From assembly GCA_020854785.1 (NCBI GenBank), contig JAHFZE010000116.1, forward strand, positions 1-15,924: a stretch of 15,924 bases of DNA, given 5' to 3'. Numbering within the stretch: the first letter of the stretch is position 1; each line of letters starts with the position of its first letter. Positions 6,034-13,861 of this stretch are shown here, piece by piece. Origin of the DNA: Methanomethylovorans sp. (lineage in GTDB: Archaea; Halobacteriota; Methanosarcinia; Methanosarcinales; Methanosarcinaceae). The notes under the pieces were generated by a model. It worked only from the letters and a program-made list of their open reading frames with translations, did no database searches and was not told where the DNA came from. Position numbers and translations under genes: made by a program.

Positions 6034-7080
6034 ATGAGCGAAGTTACAATCAAAATCCCGGAAATTGTCCAAAAGAGCCTGTTCAAAGTCACAAATCAGG
6101 GTTTGTTTCATGGCAACACAGGACTATGTATCTACTTTTATCATTTAGCCAGATACACTAAAAAAGCTAAGTATAATGCCATTGCATCTGATTTGATTGA
6201 TAAGGTTTTTAAAAACATGAATTCTGCTGTTCCAATAGACTTCGAGAATGGACTTGCAGGTATTGGGTGGGGAATAGAATATCTGATTCAAAACAACTTC
6301 GCAAACGGTGATACGGATGATTTGCTTGAAGACGTTGACGACAGAGTATTTAAATATTTAATTGAAAATGAACATAAATCGTTTGAGGTTACTACAGGAT
6401 TAACAGGATGTCTCTTATACCTAATAAGCAGATTGAGGAATAAACCTAGATCAAATACTATGGCACAAAAGATTAACCATGATTTGTTGATTTTTACAAT
6501 AAATATAATTGATGGTCTGGTAGCTGCTCAATTATACACAGTTATTAAGGATAAATATTTTGACCTTATGTGGAGATTCCCTATAATGTTGTTTGGATTA
6601 ACTTCTGCATTCAGGCAAAACTTATATAGTGAAAAGATTTCCAATATGATTAGACAGTGGGGAACAACCATTGAATCCTACGTTCCTACTATTCAAATAA
6701 ATCGGCTGTATCTAGCAACAGCCCTTATGCAAATTTTATTTTGGATTCCTGAACAAAAATTGGAAAAGCATATCAGATTGCTATTATTTGGAACAGATTT
6801 TAAATTAATTCCAACAGAATTGGATCCAACTCTTTTTAATCTCCGTTTTGGTCTGCCAGGTGTTGTACTAATTTTAAATCTGGCTATTAAGTTTATCCCA
6901 ACAAGTTTTCCAAATTATCTGCAAATAATATCTACCAATCAAGACCTCATGAAAAGATATGATGCCGAGTTAAAGAAACATATTTCTAAAATAAATCCAA
7001 CCACACAGCAAATAGGACTATGCGAAGGTATCTCAGGAGTAAGCCTATATAGTCTTATTGCCGAAGGTTGCACTAAATAA
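6034..7080 (+). CDS. LanC-like protein (lanthionine synthetase C-like fold)
   Basis: The product has 348 residues. GLFHGNTGLCIYFYHLARYT near residue 25, FENGLAGIGWGIEYLI around residue 75, TTGLTGCLLYLISRL near residue 125, LRFGLPGVVLIL, and GLCEGISGVSLYSLI at the end are the repeated Gly-rich helical hairpins of the LanC alpha/alpha barrel. In true LanC cyclases zinc is held by a Cys in a WCxG motif and by a Cys-His pair. Here the final motif reads C330-E331, with Glu where His is expected, and I find no WCxG. The zinc site thus looks incomplete, and lanthionine ring closure should not be assumed. It is probably co-transcribed with the preceding glycosyltransferase. No LanB or LanM dehydratase is in the window. 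The C-terminus is slightly short for the family. Confidence 0.8.
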   Translation: MSEVTIKIPEIVQKSLFKVTNQGLFHGNTGLCIYFYHLARYTKKAKYNAIASDLIDKVFKNMNSAVPIDFENGLAGIGWGIEYLIQNNFANGDTDDLLEDVDDRVFKYLIENEHKSFEVTTGLTGCLLYLISRLRNKPRSNTMAQKINHDLLIFTINIIDGLVAAQLYTVIKDKYFDLMWRFPIMLFGLTSAFRQNLYSEKISNMIRQWGTTIESYVPTIQINRLYLATALMQILFWIPEQKLEKHIRLLLFGTDFKLIPTELDPTLFNLRFGLPGVVLILNLAIKFIPTSFPNYLQIISTNQDLMKRYDAELKKHISKINPTTQQIGLCEGISGVSLYSLIAEGCTK

Positions 7081-7220
7081 AATTACACACTATTCCCATT
7101 ATTGAAGTAATCTTTACCATTGCTTGGTCATAATCATTTTACTCCAATAGCTTTCCCTAAATAGTTGATCCTTAATAATTATTGACGATCTGATTGTTAA
7201 TAACTTATGTTCTTTGAAAT

Positions 7221-7252
7221 TTTGAATTTTGCGTTGATTTTCAGTAAATTTG
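7221..7252 (+). promoter_or_regulatory. Bacteroidota-type promoter (TTTG - 20 bp - TAAATTTG)
   Basis: TTTG at 7221-7224 and TAAATTTG at 7245-7252 match the -33 TTTG and -7 TAnnTTTG elements used by the primary sigma factor of Bacteroidota, with 20 bp between them. Transcription would begin near 7258-7260, just ahead of the ATG at 7271. It is the clearest promoter match I noticed in the window. Confidence 0.55.
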
Positions 7253-7270
7253 AATAAAACCCTGAATATC

Positions 7271-7336
7271 ATGTTAAAGAAATTACCGGTTCAGCCACAT
7301 TTGGAGTGTTGCTACCCCATTTCTCCTACAGAGTGA
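7271..7336 (+). CDS. Candidate 21-aa peptide ORF
   Basis: A short ORF starts with MLKKLPVQPHLECC and ends in SPTE before a TGA at 7334-7336. It lies 190 bp after the LanC-like gene and right behind a good promoter match. It has a lysine/leucine-rich start and two adjacent cysteines but no Gly-Gly cleavage motif. It could be a real small peptide, a truncated precursor relic or chance. Nothing beyond position and promoter supports it. Confidence 0.25.
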   Translation: MLKKLPVQPHLECCYPISPTE

Positions 7337-7439
7337 GAGTAGGCATTTCTTCCATGTATTTTAATTTTAATTTTAAAAATTGAAACTCTTATGTAACTAC
7401 TTTTTTAAAGCGTTGAATTTTAATCTTTTAACAAGTTAT

Positions 7440-7618
7440 TCTTTTAGGGGCCATATGTACCCATACTGAGGGACTAATCAGTGCCTATAGTTTGGAGTGC
7501 CTAAATGTACATGAAAAATTTCGATTGACACACAGACGAATAAAAATCCAGTCCGTGTCTTGTGGCTCCTGCGTGTTCGTGACACATTCGTATATTGGAG
7601 CAAATAATTTTCAACATT
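7440..7618 (+). ncRNA. Structured 5' non-coding region of IS110, candidate bridge-RNA relic
   Basis: IS110-group elements encode a bridge (seek) RNA upstream of the transposase that specifies donor and target DNA. This stretch directly precedes the transposase start and has a plausible stem: CACACAGAC (7529-7537) pairs with GTCTTGTG (7557-7564) with one bulged base, enclosing a 19-nt loop rich in A. A further small stem (GTGT / ACAC) sits near 7575. The boundaries are guesses and the cognate transposase is broken, so this would be a relic unless supplied in trans. Confidence 0.35.
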
Positions 7619-8325
7619 ATGTACAAAACTTGCGGACTGGACGTACACAAAGATACAGTTTTTTGTGGCGTTTTTGATGGCAAGCGCCATCAGGTAGTAA
7701 AGGAATTTTCCACTTTGACATCATCAATTACTTCTCTTGGAGAGTATTTAAAAAGCGAAGAGATAGAGGACGTGGCCCTGGAGAGTACGGGAATGTACTG
7801 GATCCCCGTTTGGAACATTCTGGAAGAAATGGGCTTTAACCTGACACTGGTTAACCCCTATCTTATAAAGCAGATGCCAAGAAGGAAAAGCGATGTAAAA
7901 GATGCGCAATGGATAGCAACCCTGTTGCACAAAGGGTTGGTCCGAAGCAGTTTGATTCCGTGTAAAGGGATCAGGGAATTAAGGGTATATAGCCGTAAAT
8001 ATGTCAGACTTCAGCAAAGATTGACCTCCATACTGCAGGAAATGGAAAGAAATCTGGAAATGTGCGGAATCCGCATTACCAGTTTTGTCAGCAACATATC
8101 AGGTAAGAGCGTTATGAAGGTCATCCACGCACTCATAGAAGGAGAAAGCGATCCTGAGGTTCTTGCCGGTCACATCCATGGACGGATAGTCAATAGCATA
8201 AAAGGAAAACAATAGTTGAATCTTTAAGAGGACATATAACTCCGCAGCATCGTTTTCAGTTGGAACTATCGCTGGAGGAATATGAGTTGCTGTGTAGGCA
8301 AAGAGATCGCTGTGAAGAAGAGATG
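7619..8325 (+). pseudogene. IS110-family transposase, frameshifted and truncated
   Basis: The likely start is MYKTCGLDVHKDTVFCGVF at 7619, the standard RuvC-like DEDD opening with the first catalytic Asp. Next comes E in LESTGMYWIPVW, then VNPYLIKQMPRRKSDVKDAQWIA with the remaining acids. The frame breaks near 8210: a TAG follows SIKGK, but one frame over IVESLRGHITPQHRF and LELSLEEYELLCRQRD continue the protein, which points to a one-base loss. Homology then stops near 8325, where IS1380 sequence begins. The C-terminal domain with the catalytic Ser is missing. An upstream in-frame ATG at 7595 exists but lies outside the conserved start. Confidence 0.85.
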
Positions 8326-8897
8326 TCCATTTGGAACTATTGACACAGCGGGTTTTTCAGATAGCAGCAGGTTAGGAGGATTGCAATGTTTGTAATGATC
8401 TTCGTGAAGATATGATATATAAAATGTGTGCAGGGCGATTGCCTCAAAGCGACAGCGATTTAGCATTTCAACCTACAATGAGTCGACTGGAAAACACAGT
8501 TACAAAGACCGATCTGCTTCGGTTGGGTAAGTGTTTGGTAGACATCTTTATAAATTCGTACTCAAACGCACCTTCTGTCATCATTTTAGATTGTGATGAT
8601 ACCAACAATGATACTTATGTGCAACAAGAACTGGCATTATTCAACAACTATTATAACGAGTACTGCTACATGCCCTTACATATTTATGAAGGATTATCGG
8701 GAAAGCTGATAACCACCATTTTAAAACCTGGTTACCGGAACAAACAAGCCAATATTGCCAGACTATTACAAAAACTGGTATCGTACCTTCGTGCGCAGTG
8801 GCCAAAAACAAAGATTATAGTGCGCGGGGACAGCCATTTTGCATCGCAGGATGTTATGGATTGGACATGGATCCAGCCTGATGTTGACTTTATCACC
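8326..8897 (+). pseudogene. IS1380-family transposase pseudogene, first part
   Basis: In one frame from about 8340: LTQRVFQIAAG, a TAG stop at 8373-8375 (where Tyr is expected in GYEDCN), EDCNVCNDLREDMIYKMCAG, RLPQSDSDLAFQPTMSRLEN, then VIILDCDDTNNDTY (catalytic Asp), YMPLHIYEGLSGKLITTILK and IIVRGDSHFASQDVMDW (second Asp). This is an IS1380 transposase without its first roughly 90 residues. The N-terminus is replaced by the IS110 remnant at a junction between 8322 and 8340. At 8897 it is split by an IS66 element and resumes at 11265 in the same frame. Confidence 0.88.
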
Positions 8898-8968
8898 GTA
8901 ACCCTTCGGTCTGATGCATATTGTTCTTCCTGATTTGGCAAAATAATTTTGGATCCAAAACCGGTCAT

Positions 8969-9256
8969 ATGAAAAATCAGGAACGGATCAGCCGCCAGGA
9001 AGAGATGTTGTCCCTTATCGGGAGGTGGCAGGAAAGCGGTAAAACCCAGCAAGCATTTTGTCAGGAACACGGTCTAACCTATACAACATTTTATTATTGG
9101 CTTAAGCGTTATCGACGGGAACTTGACGAAAGCAACTTTCTTCCTGTCGAGATTAGTTCAGGATCACATATTGAGATCCGTTACCCGGGAGGAATAATTT
9201 TACAATTACCGGCCGCCACAAAACTCTCCATAGTAAAGCAGCTGTTAACTCTGTGA
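8969..9256 (+). CDS. tnpA: IS66 TnpA accessory protein
   Basis: The probable start is the ATG at 8969 (MKNQERISRQEEMLSLIGRW), giving 95 residues; an in-frame ATG at 8921 lies inside the terminal repeat region and is unlikely. The protein carries a helix-turn-helix of the kind in IS66 OrfA and IS3-like OrfA: WQESGKTQQAFCQEHGL followed by FYYWLKRYR. The C-terminal part (IEIRYPGGIILQLPAATK) is the typical small beta domain. It is required with TnpB and TnpC for transposition in the family. It ends 14 bp before tnpB. Confidence 0.88.
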   Translation: MKNQERISRQEEMLSLIGRWQESGKTQQAFCQEHGLTYTTFYYWLKRYRRELDESNFLPVEISSGSHIEIRYPGGIILQLPAATKLSIVKQLLTL

Positions 9257-9270
9257 GATGATCTAAAGAG

Positions 9271-9639
9271 ATGTTTTCACTCAGTTCCACCTTCCGGTAC
9301 TATTTCTATAATTCAGCTACCGACATGAGAAAAGGTTTCGATGGCTTGTGCGGGCTTGTACATGTTGAACTGGGTCGCCGGCCTGTACGCGGAGAGGTAT
9401 TCATCTTTGTCAATCATCAGCGTGATAAGATAAAAATGCTTCACTGGGAACAAGGTGGATTTGTGTTGTATTATAAGCGGCTTGAGCGTGGAACTTTCGA
9501 GCTGCCAAGGGTCAGTTTCCAGGGCAAAACATGTCAGATCAGCTGGTCGTCGTTGATGCTTATGGTAGAAGGTATTTCTATTGAAAAATACAAGCAAAGA
9601 CGTCGATATTTTATTAACAATTTTCCTGCGGCGTCTTAA
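9271..9639 (+). CDS. tnpB: IS66 TnpB accessory protein
   Basis: This 122-aa protein has the IS66 Orf2 pattern: YFYNSATDMRKGFDGLCGLV, then RGEVFIFVNHQRDKIKMLHW and GFVLYYKRLERGTFELP. Its role in transposition is accessory and its biochemical function is not well defined in the family. It lies between tnpA (14-bp gap) and tnpC (54-bp gap) in one transcription unit. The start MFSLSSTFRYYF matches the usual N-terminus, and no damage is visible. Confidence 0.92.
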   Translation: MFSLSSTFRYYFYNSATDMRKGFDGLCGLVHVELGRRPVRGEVFIFVNHQRDKIKMLHWEQGGFVLYYKRLERGTFELPRVSFQGKTCQISWSSLMLMVEGISIEKYKQRRRYFINNFPAAS

Positions 9640-9693
9640 TAAAAACCCCTGAAAATATTAGGGTTACAGATCTATTTTTGTCATTTTTGCGAT

Positions 9694-11199
9694 ATGCAGA
9701 ACGGGCAGGCAGCATATCAGGTAAACAGACCAATCTCAGAGGAAGAATACCTGTTTCTCCAAAAGGAAAACACTGAGTTGTCAGAGAAGGTTGCCAATCT
9801 TACTGCAGAGCTTTTATACTATAAGCAGGAACTTGCCCAGCTTAAGAGAATGATCTTTGGCAGTAAGAGTGAGAGGCATATCGGTTCTGATCCCTCGCAA
9901 TTAAACTTGGGACTGGATATTGAAACAGTTGAACAACCTGAAACAGAAACACAGCAGATAACCTATACACGCAGTAAGTCAGATAATAAAAAAGGTTCAG
10001 CCATACGTCTTGCCTTACCGTCACACCTTCACCGTGAAGAACATATCATTGAACCGCAGGAAGATATTACCGGTGCCCGCAAGATCGGAGAAGTTGTAAC
10101 AGAGGTTCTTGAATACACCCCGGGGAAGTTTTACGTTGAGAAGTATGTTCGCCCAAAATACGTGTTTCCCAAAGAGGAAAGAATTGTTATCGGAGAGCTT
10201 CCATCGTTTCCTATACCAAGAGGTAATGCAGGACCTGGCCTGCTGGCACATCTTCTAATCAGCAAGTTTGTTGATCATTTGCCTTTTTACCGGCAGGTAC
10301 AGCAGTTCAAGCGGCAGGATATTGACATAGCAGAATCGACAATCAGCGGATGGTTTACAGCTTCGTGCCGCCTGCTGGAACCATTATACGAAAGGTTAGT
10401 TGCAAGGATACGAGGCAGCGGTTACCTGATGGCTGACGAGACGCCGATCCCGGTCCAGACCAAAGACAAACCAGGTTCTACTCATAAGGGGTACCATTGG
10501 GTCTATTATGCACCACTGGAAAAACTTGTCTGCTTTGATTACCGGAAAGGACGTGGACGGGACGGTCCACAGAAGTTCCTTGAGTCGTTCCGGGGCATGC
10601 TTCAGACTGATGGTTATAATGCATACGACATATACGAGAAAAAAGAGGGCATAACTTTATATGGATGCATGGCCCATTCAAGACGGAAGTTCGAGAACTC
10701 AAAGGATAGTGATCCCCGAAGAGCTGAATATGTCCTTGAACGAATGCGGAAGTTGTATATGATTGAGCGTGAAGCGAAGGAGAATAACTTATCATCTGAT
10801 CAGAGAAAAGAGCTTCGGACAGAACAATCGATACCAGTATTGCAGGAGTTGGAGAGGTGGATGAAAGAACAATTACCGGAAGTACTTCCAAAGAGTTCAA
10901 TTGGACAGGCTATAGCATACACTCTGGGATTATGGCCCAGATTAACCAGATATACCCAAAATGGTCAGGTTGAGATAGACAATAATCTCATTGAGAACAG
11001 TATCAGACCGGTGGCCCTGGGTCGAAAGAACTACCTGTTTGCCGGTTCACACGAGGCAGCTCAGCAGGCAGCGATGATATACTCATTCCTGGGTACCTGC
11101 AAGATAAATAATGTCGAACCATACACCTGGTTAAAAGATACCCTGACCCGCATCCAGGATCATTCAATCCTGAAACTAGATGAGCTACTACCCCACTGA
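9694..11199 (+). CDS. tnpC: IS66 TnpC transposase
   Basis: This is a full-length 501-aa DDE transposase. An N-terminal coiled-coil-like stretch (about residues 20-55, ELSEKVANLTAELLYYKQEL) leads into the zinc-finger/helical region. The conserved QQFKRQDIDIAESTISGWF segment is followed by the catalytic acids D248 in LMADETPIPV, D306 in LQTDGYNAYD and E434 in NLIENSIRPVALGRKNYLF. The C-terminal WLKDTLTRIQ and the DELLPH ending are usual. The ORF ends 57 bp before the right end of the element. No frameshift is visible, so the copy may be active. Confidence 0.95.
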   Translation: MQNGQAAYQVNRPISEEEYLFLQKENTELSEKVANLTAELLYYKQELAQLKRMIFGSKSERHIGSDPSQLNLGLDIETVEQPETETQQITYTRSKSDNKKGSAIRLALPSHLHREEHIIEPQEDITGARKIGEVVTEVLEYTPGKFYVEKYVRPKYVFPKEERIVIGELPSFPIPRGNAGPGLLAHLLISKFVDHLPFYRQVQQFKRQDIDIAESTISGWFTASCRLLEPLYERLVARIRGSGYLMADETPIPVQTKDKPGSTHKGYHWVYYAPLEKLVCFDYRKGRGRDGPQKFLESFRGMLQTDGYNAYDIYEKKEGITLYGCMAHSRRKFENSKDSDPRRAEYVLERMRKLYMIEREAKENNLSSDQRKELRTEQSIPVLQELERWMKEQLPEVLPKSSIGQAIAYTLGLWPRLTRYTQNGQVEIDNNLIENSIRPVALGRKNYLFAGSHEAAQQAAMIYSFLGTCKINNVEPYTWLKDTLTRIQDHSILKLDELLPH

Positions 11200-11264
11200 A
11201 AGGCCTTTATAACAATCATTCCCTGAAAAACAAGAGGTATTAGGCCGAAGGCTTACTTATCACC

Positions 11265-11837
11265 GGTCTAACAGGCAATGCAAAACTCCACGAACTGGTA
11301 CAGGTTACCATTGAAAGTGCTCAAAGATACTTCAATCAATACCAAAAACCTGTAAAACGTTACCATTCATTTATGTACAAAGCCGGAAGCTGGGAAAACT
11401 ACCAACGGGTTATCGTGAAAGCTGAGGTAAGCACAATTGGAATCAACATCCGCTATATCGTTACCAGTCTTAACGATTTTCGTACCCGTAATTTATACGA
11501 GAAAGGCTACTGTGCCCGTGGTTCAATGGAGCTACGCATAAAAGATCATAAGTTGTACCTCAAGTCTGACCGGTCATTTTGCACGAAATTTACAGCCAAC
11601 CAGTTTCGCTTGTTCCTGCACTCAATGGCATATACTCATACATACCTTGCAGAAGGAAGTATTAAAAAAAGCGAGTATGCCAACGCAACCATGTAAACAA
11701 TCCAGCTCAAGATCATTAAAACAGCCGCCTGGGTTAAAGAGATGAGAACCAAAATAAAAATAGAGCTACCCCAATTTTGCACGACAAAAGGCGAACAAAT
11801 CAGAGGTTATGAGAGATTAATCGTGCTTCGAACTTAG
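11265..11837 (+). pseudogene. IS1380-family transposase pseudogene, second part
   Basis: Directly after the second TTATCACC copy the IS1380 frame resumes: GLTGNAKLHELVQVTIESAQ, RYFNQYQKPVKRYHSFMYKA, VIVKAEVSTIGINIRYIVTS, YEKGYCARGSMELRIKDHKL (catalytic Glu region) and NQFRLFLHSMAY. A TAA at 11694-11696 interrupts it, but TIQLKIIKTAAWVKEMRTKI and KIELP continue in frame to a final TAG at 11835-11837, so the TAA is a nonsense mutation (probably AAA or CAA to TAA). With the TAG in the first part, the gene had at least two stops in addition to the IS66 insertion, so it was probably dead independently of it. The 3' end of the element lies somewhere in 11838-12108. Confidence 0.9.
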
Positions 11838-12108
11838 AAATACTAAATCACCGTATCTACATAAACTACTTGGTAATCAATAACCTGAATGGGAAAGGTA
11901 TCCCCAAAAAGAAAAATTTGCACTCAAAATAAGACTGCACCGAAAAAATCAGCGTAGAATCAATATAAAAATGGAGAAAATCATCTCCAAAAAATTAAAT
12001 AACAAAATCCGTCCGAAAAAAGCAAGGAGCAATAAGTCAATTTTTATGTATAATTTTAAGTTTATGAATTAATCAGGCTAAAATACCAATAATTAATAAT
12101 TCAGGAGA

Positions 12109-13308
12109 ATGAAAAGAAAATCTAAGTTCTTAATATCAATGCTAGTTTTAACAACTTTCTTAACATACTGTAAAAGTTCAAACCTTGAACTAGCTGAAAT
12201 TAATCCAACTGATTCACTTATAACTTATGATCTGAAAGTGTTACCCGAACGGACAACTTTGAAACTAACTGATCTAGGTGCAATAGACATTCAGTATATT
12301 CCCTTGGAAACAACTGAACAAAATGTTATGACAGGTATTCAGAAAATTATCAAGAGCAGAAATTTTTTTCTGATAAGAAATAATTCAGACATATATATGT
12401 TTCGATTTGATGGCTCTTTTGTTACCAAAATAGGAATCCGTGGGAGAGGGCCAGATGAATTCACAGTAGTTCATGATGTAGAAGTTAATCCCCAGAATGA
12501 AACAATATATCTAATCGATGGATGGCAACAAAAATTCTTGGTTTATTCAAATACTGGTGAATTAATCAGGACTTTTAAATATCCTCTTCGTGCTTCAGTT
12601 GATTTCGAATTTACGGAGGATGGGATCCTTTGTTATAATCGTAATAGCATGGGTGATATTGAAACAAGTTTCATTCTGATAGATACAATGGGCACGATAT
12701 TAAGAAGCTTTCCAAATAAGTATCCGTGGATTAGAAACTTTCCTACATCTGCATTCCCAAGTGAAAATATCTTTTATCATTACGGAGATCGTCTTATAAA
12801 AAAGGAAATATACTGCGATACTTTATATATTTATAAAAACAAAGACTTTAGACCATATACAATTATTGATATAGGCGATCGACGTTTATCTCCAAAAATA
12901 AGAACAGAATATGATTTTCTATCTATAGATCAAAATTGTTTAATACAAAAGACTTTGTTCGAATTTGCAGAATACTTGTATTACAGATTTGGTGTGTATT
13001 ATGATGGTAGAATTGAAGGATTATCATTTATTGGATCAAAAGATGGTAATCTTCAGATATTACTTGATCCCGAAAAAGACTTAATCAATGACCTTGATTG
13101 CGGGCCAAATATCTTGCCCAGGACTGCATGGGATGATTCTACAGTCGTTTCCTGGATTGATGCATTTGAACTTAAGACATTTGTAAATTCAGAATTCTTC
13201 AAAAACAAAAAGCATAATAATCCTAAAATGAAAGAGGAGATTATAAAATTAGCTGACAAACTTAAAGACATTGACAATCCTGTCTTGATATTTATAAAAT
13301 TTAAATAA
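12109..13308 (+). CDS. 6-bladed beta-propeller lipoprotein
   Basis: This is a 399-aa protein. The N-terminus MKRKSKFLISMLVLTTFLTY has a charged start, a hydrophobic core and Cys21, consistent with a lipoprotein signal, although Tyr just before the Cys is atypical of a lipobox. The body follows the Bacteroidota 6-bladed beta-propeller family: DIQYIPLETTEQNVMTGIQK, FLIRNNSDIYMFRFDGSFV, then GIRGRGPDEFTVVHDVEVNP and TIYLIDGWQQKFLVYSNTGE, which are the repeated NHL/Kelch-like blade strands. It would sit in the periplasm or on the outer membrane. Its biochemical role is unknown; such genes are often found near GG-leader peptide loci in the phylum. AGGAGA lies only 1 bp before the ATG, an unusual spacing. 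It stands alone between IS remnants and is intact. Confidence 0.82.
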   Translation: MKRKSKFLISMLVLTTFLTYCKSSNLELAEINPTDSLITYDLKVLPERTTLKLTDLGAIDIQYIPLETTEQNVMTGIQKIIKSRNFFLIRNNSDIYMFRFDGSFVTKIGIRGRGPDEFTVVHDVEVNPQNETIYLIDGWQQKFLVYSNTGELIRTFKYPLRASVDFEFTEDGILCYNRNSMGDIETSFILIDTMGTILRSFPNKYPWIRNFPTSAFPSENIFYHYGDRLIKKEIYCDTLYIYKNKDFRPYTIIDIGDRRLSPKIRTEYDFLSIDQNCLIQKTLFEFAEYLYYRFGVYYDGRIEGLSFIGSKDGNLQILLDPEKDLINDLDCGPNILPRTAWDDSTVVSWIDAFELKTFVNSEFFKNKKHNNPKMKEEIIKLADKLKDIDNPVLIFIKFK

Positions 13309-13337
13309 CATATCAGATGCTTTGAATTGCATATTCT

Positions 13338-13857
13338 TGAGCAAAACGGACAGTAATTCCTGCGCAAAGCGGACAGCAATTCCTGCTGAATTCGGACACG
13401 GATTCTTGCCGAAAGCGGACAGCCGCCCTTTTTGAAAGCGGACGGTGATTTTTGAGGAAAGCGGACACTTATACATTTACTCATTTTCCACGGATTATTA
13501 TTACATCTGTTGGTTTAAAACATAACCAAGAGGAGGAAAATAAATGCCAAGAAAAAGAACCAACGTGGAAAAGATCAGAGAGATATTACGACTCAGTCAG
13601 GAGTTAAAGTTTAGTGTACGTCAAATTGCTGAAGCCACCGGAGTAAGTAAAACCAGTGCTGGCGAGTACATTGCAGAATACAAACGATCCGGATTGTCCT
13701 ATCAGGATGCATTGAACATAAATGACAAAGAGTTGGCTGAGATTTTTGAGAAGCGTAACAAGTCATTAAACCCGATGTATGAAGACCTTTCTAAAGAGTT
13801 CCCTTACTATGAAAAGGAGCTGGCACGTGTTGGTGTGATACTATACCTTCTATGGGA
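13338..13857 (+). mobile_element. IS21-family remnant: left end and start of istA
   Basis: The left end carries the repeat array described separately (13338-13467), then about 75 bp of leader and the istA fragment. It is cut at 13857 by the end of an IS66-type element. The outer boundary is taken as the TGAGCAAAACGGACAG start at 13338, by analogy with the TG...CA ends of IS21. No right end and no istB are present. Confidence 0.75.
13341..13467 (+). repeat. Six repeats at an exact 23-bp period (IS21 terminal array)
   Basis: The hexamer CGGACA (CGGACG once) occurs at 13347, 13370, 13393, 13416, 13439 and 13462, each exactly 23 bp after the last. The fuller unit is roughly GCAAAGCGGACAGCAATTCC with TGC, most complete in the first two copies. 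IS21 ends are known to bear repeated transposase-binding sequences, and the istA fragment starts 77 bp later, so this is the terminal binding array. The copy number and regularity are high. Confidence 0.85.
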
Positions 13858-13861
13858 GTAA
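13544..13861 (+). pseudogene. istA: IS21 IstA transposase, N-terminal fragment
   Basis: 105 residues remain. VEKIREILRLSQELKFSVRQ and IAEATGVSKTSAGEYIAEYK form the N-terminal helix-turn-helix. DKELAEIFEKRN and YEDLSKEFPYYEKELARVGV, ending ILYLLWE, are the typical second segment that leads to LWEEY in full IstA. The stop TAA is not native: the last GAG TAA overlaps GTAAGC, the terminal repeat of an IS66-type element. The catalytic domain and istB are absent. GAGGAGG lies just upstream of the start, a rare good ribosome-binding site here. Confidence 0.88.

Larger units (their letters stand above)
7081..7618. other. Gap between the LanC-like gene and the IS110 transposase
   Basis: No long gene is present. 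The stretch holds the promoter and 21-codon ORF described separately (7221-7336) and a possible short stem CCTAC / GTAGG around 7326-7345. An A/T-rich spacer up to about 7440 follows, then the structured 5' non-coding part of the IS110 element. The exact left end of IS110 cannot be placed because the family lacks clear terminal repeats. Confidence 0.5.
8898..11256 (+). mobile_element. Complete IS66-family element with 8-bp target duplication
   Basis: The left end GTAACCCTTCGGTCTGAT (8898) and the reverse complement of the right end, GTAAGCCTTCGGCCTAAT (ending 11256), are near-identical inverted repeats starting with the family's GTAA. Identical TTATCACC octamers lie on both sides, at 8890-8897 and 11257-11264. 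This is the 8-bp duplication IS66 makes. All three genes tnpA, tnpB and tnpC are intact. The element interrupts an IS1380 transposase gene. Length is 2359 bp. Confidence 0.95.

Noticed and set aside
7492..7690. Short ORFs on both strands around the IS110 start
   Set aside because: They overlap the IS110 non-coding end and transposase N-terminus, and none has coding character.
10478..10900. 140-aa minus-strand ORF
   Set aside because: It lies inside the conserved tnpC catalytic domain in antisense and has no recognisable features.
13341..13467. CRISPR-like array
   Set aside because: The period is only 23 bp, with no unique spacers of 30 bp or so and no cas genes; the adjacent istA fragment explains the repeats.
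13053..13484. Minus-strand ORFs (143 and 75 aa) across the repeat array, with cysteine-rich repeated CPxSxxIxVR-like units
   Set aside because: They are the translation of the 23-bp IS21 repeats in other frames and of the antisense of the lipoprotein gene; the apparent protein repeats come from the DNA repeats.
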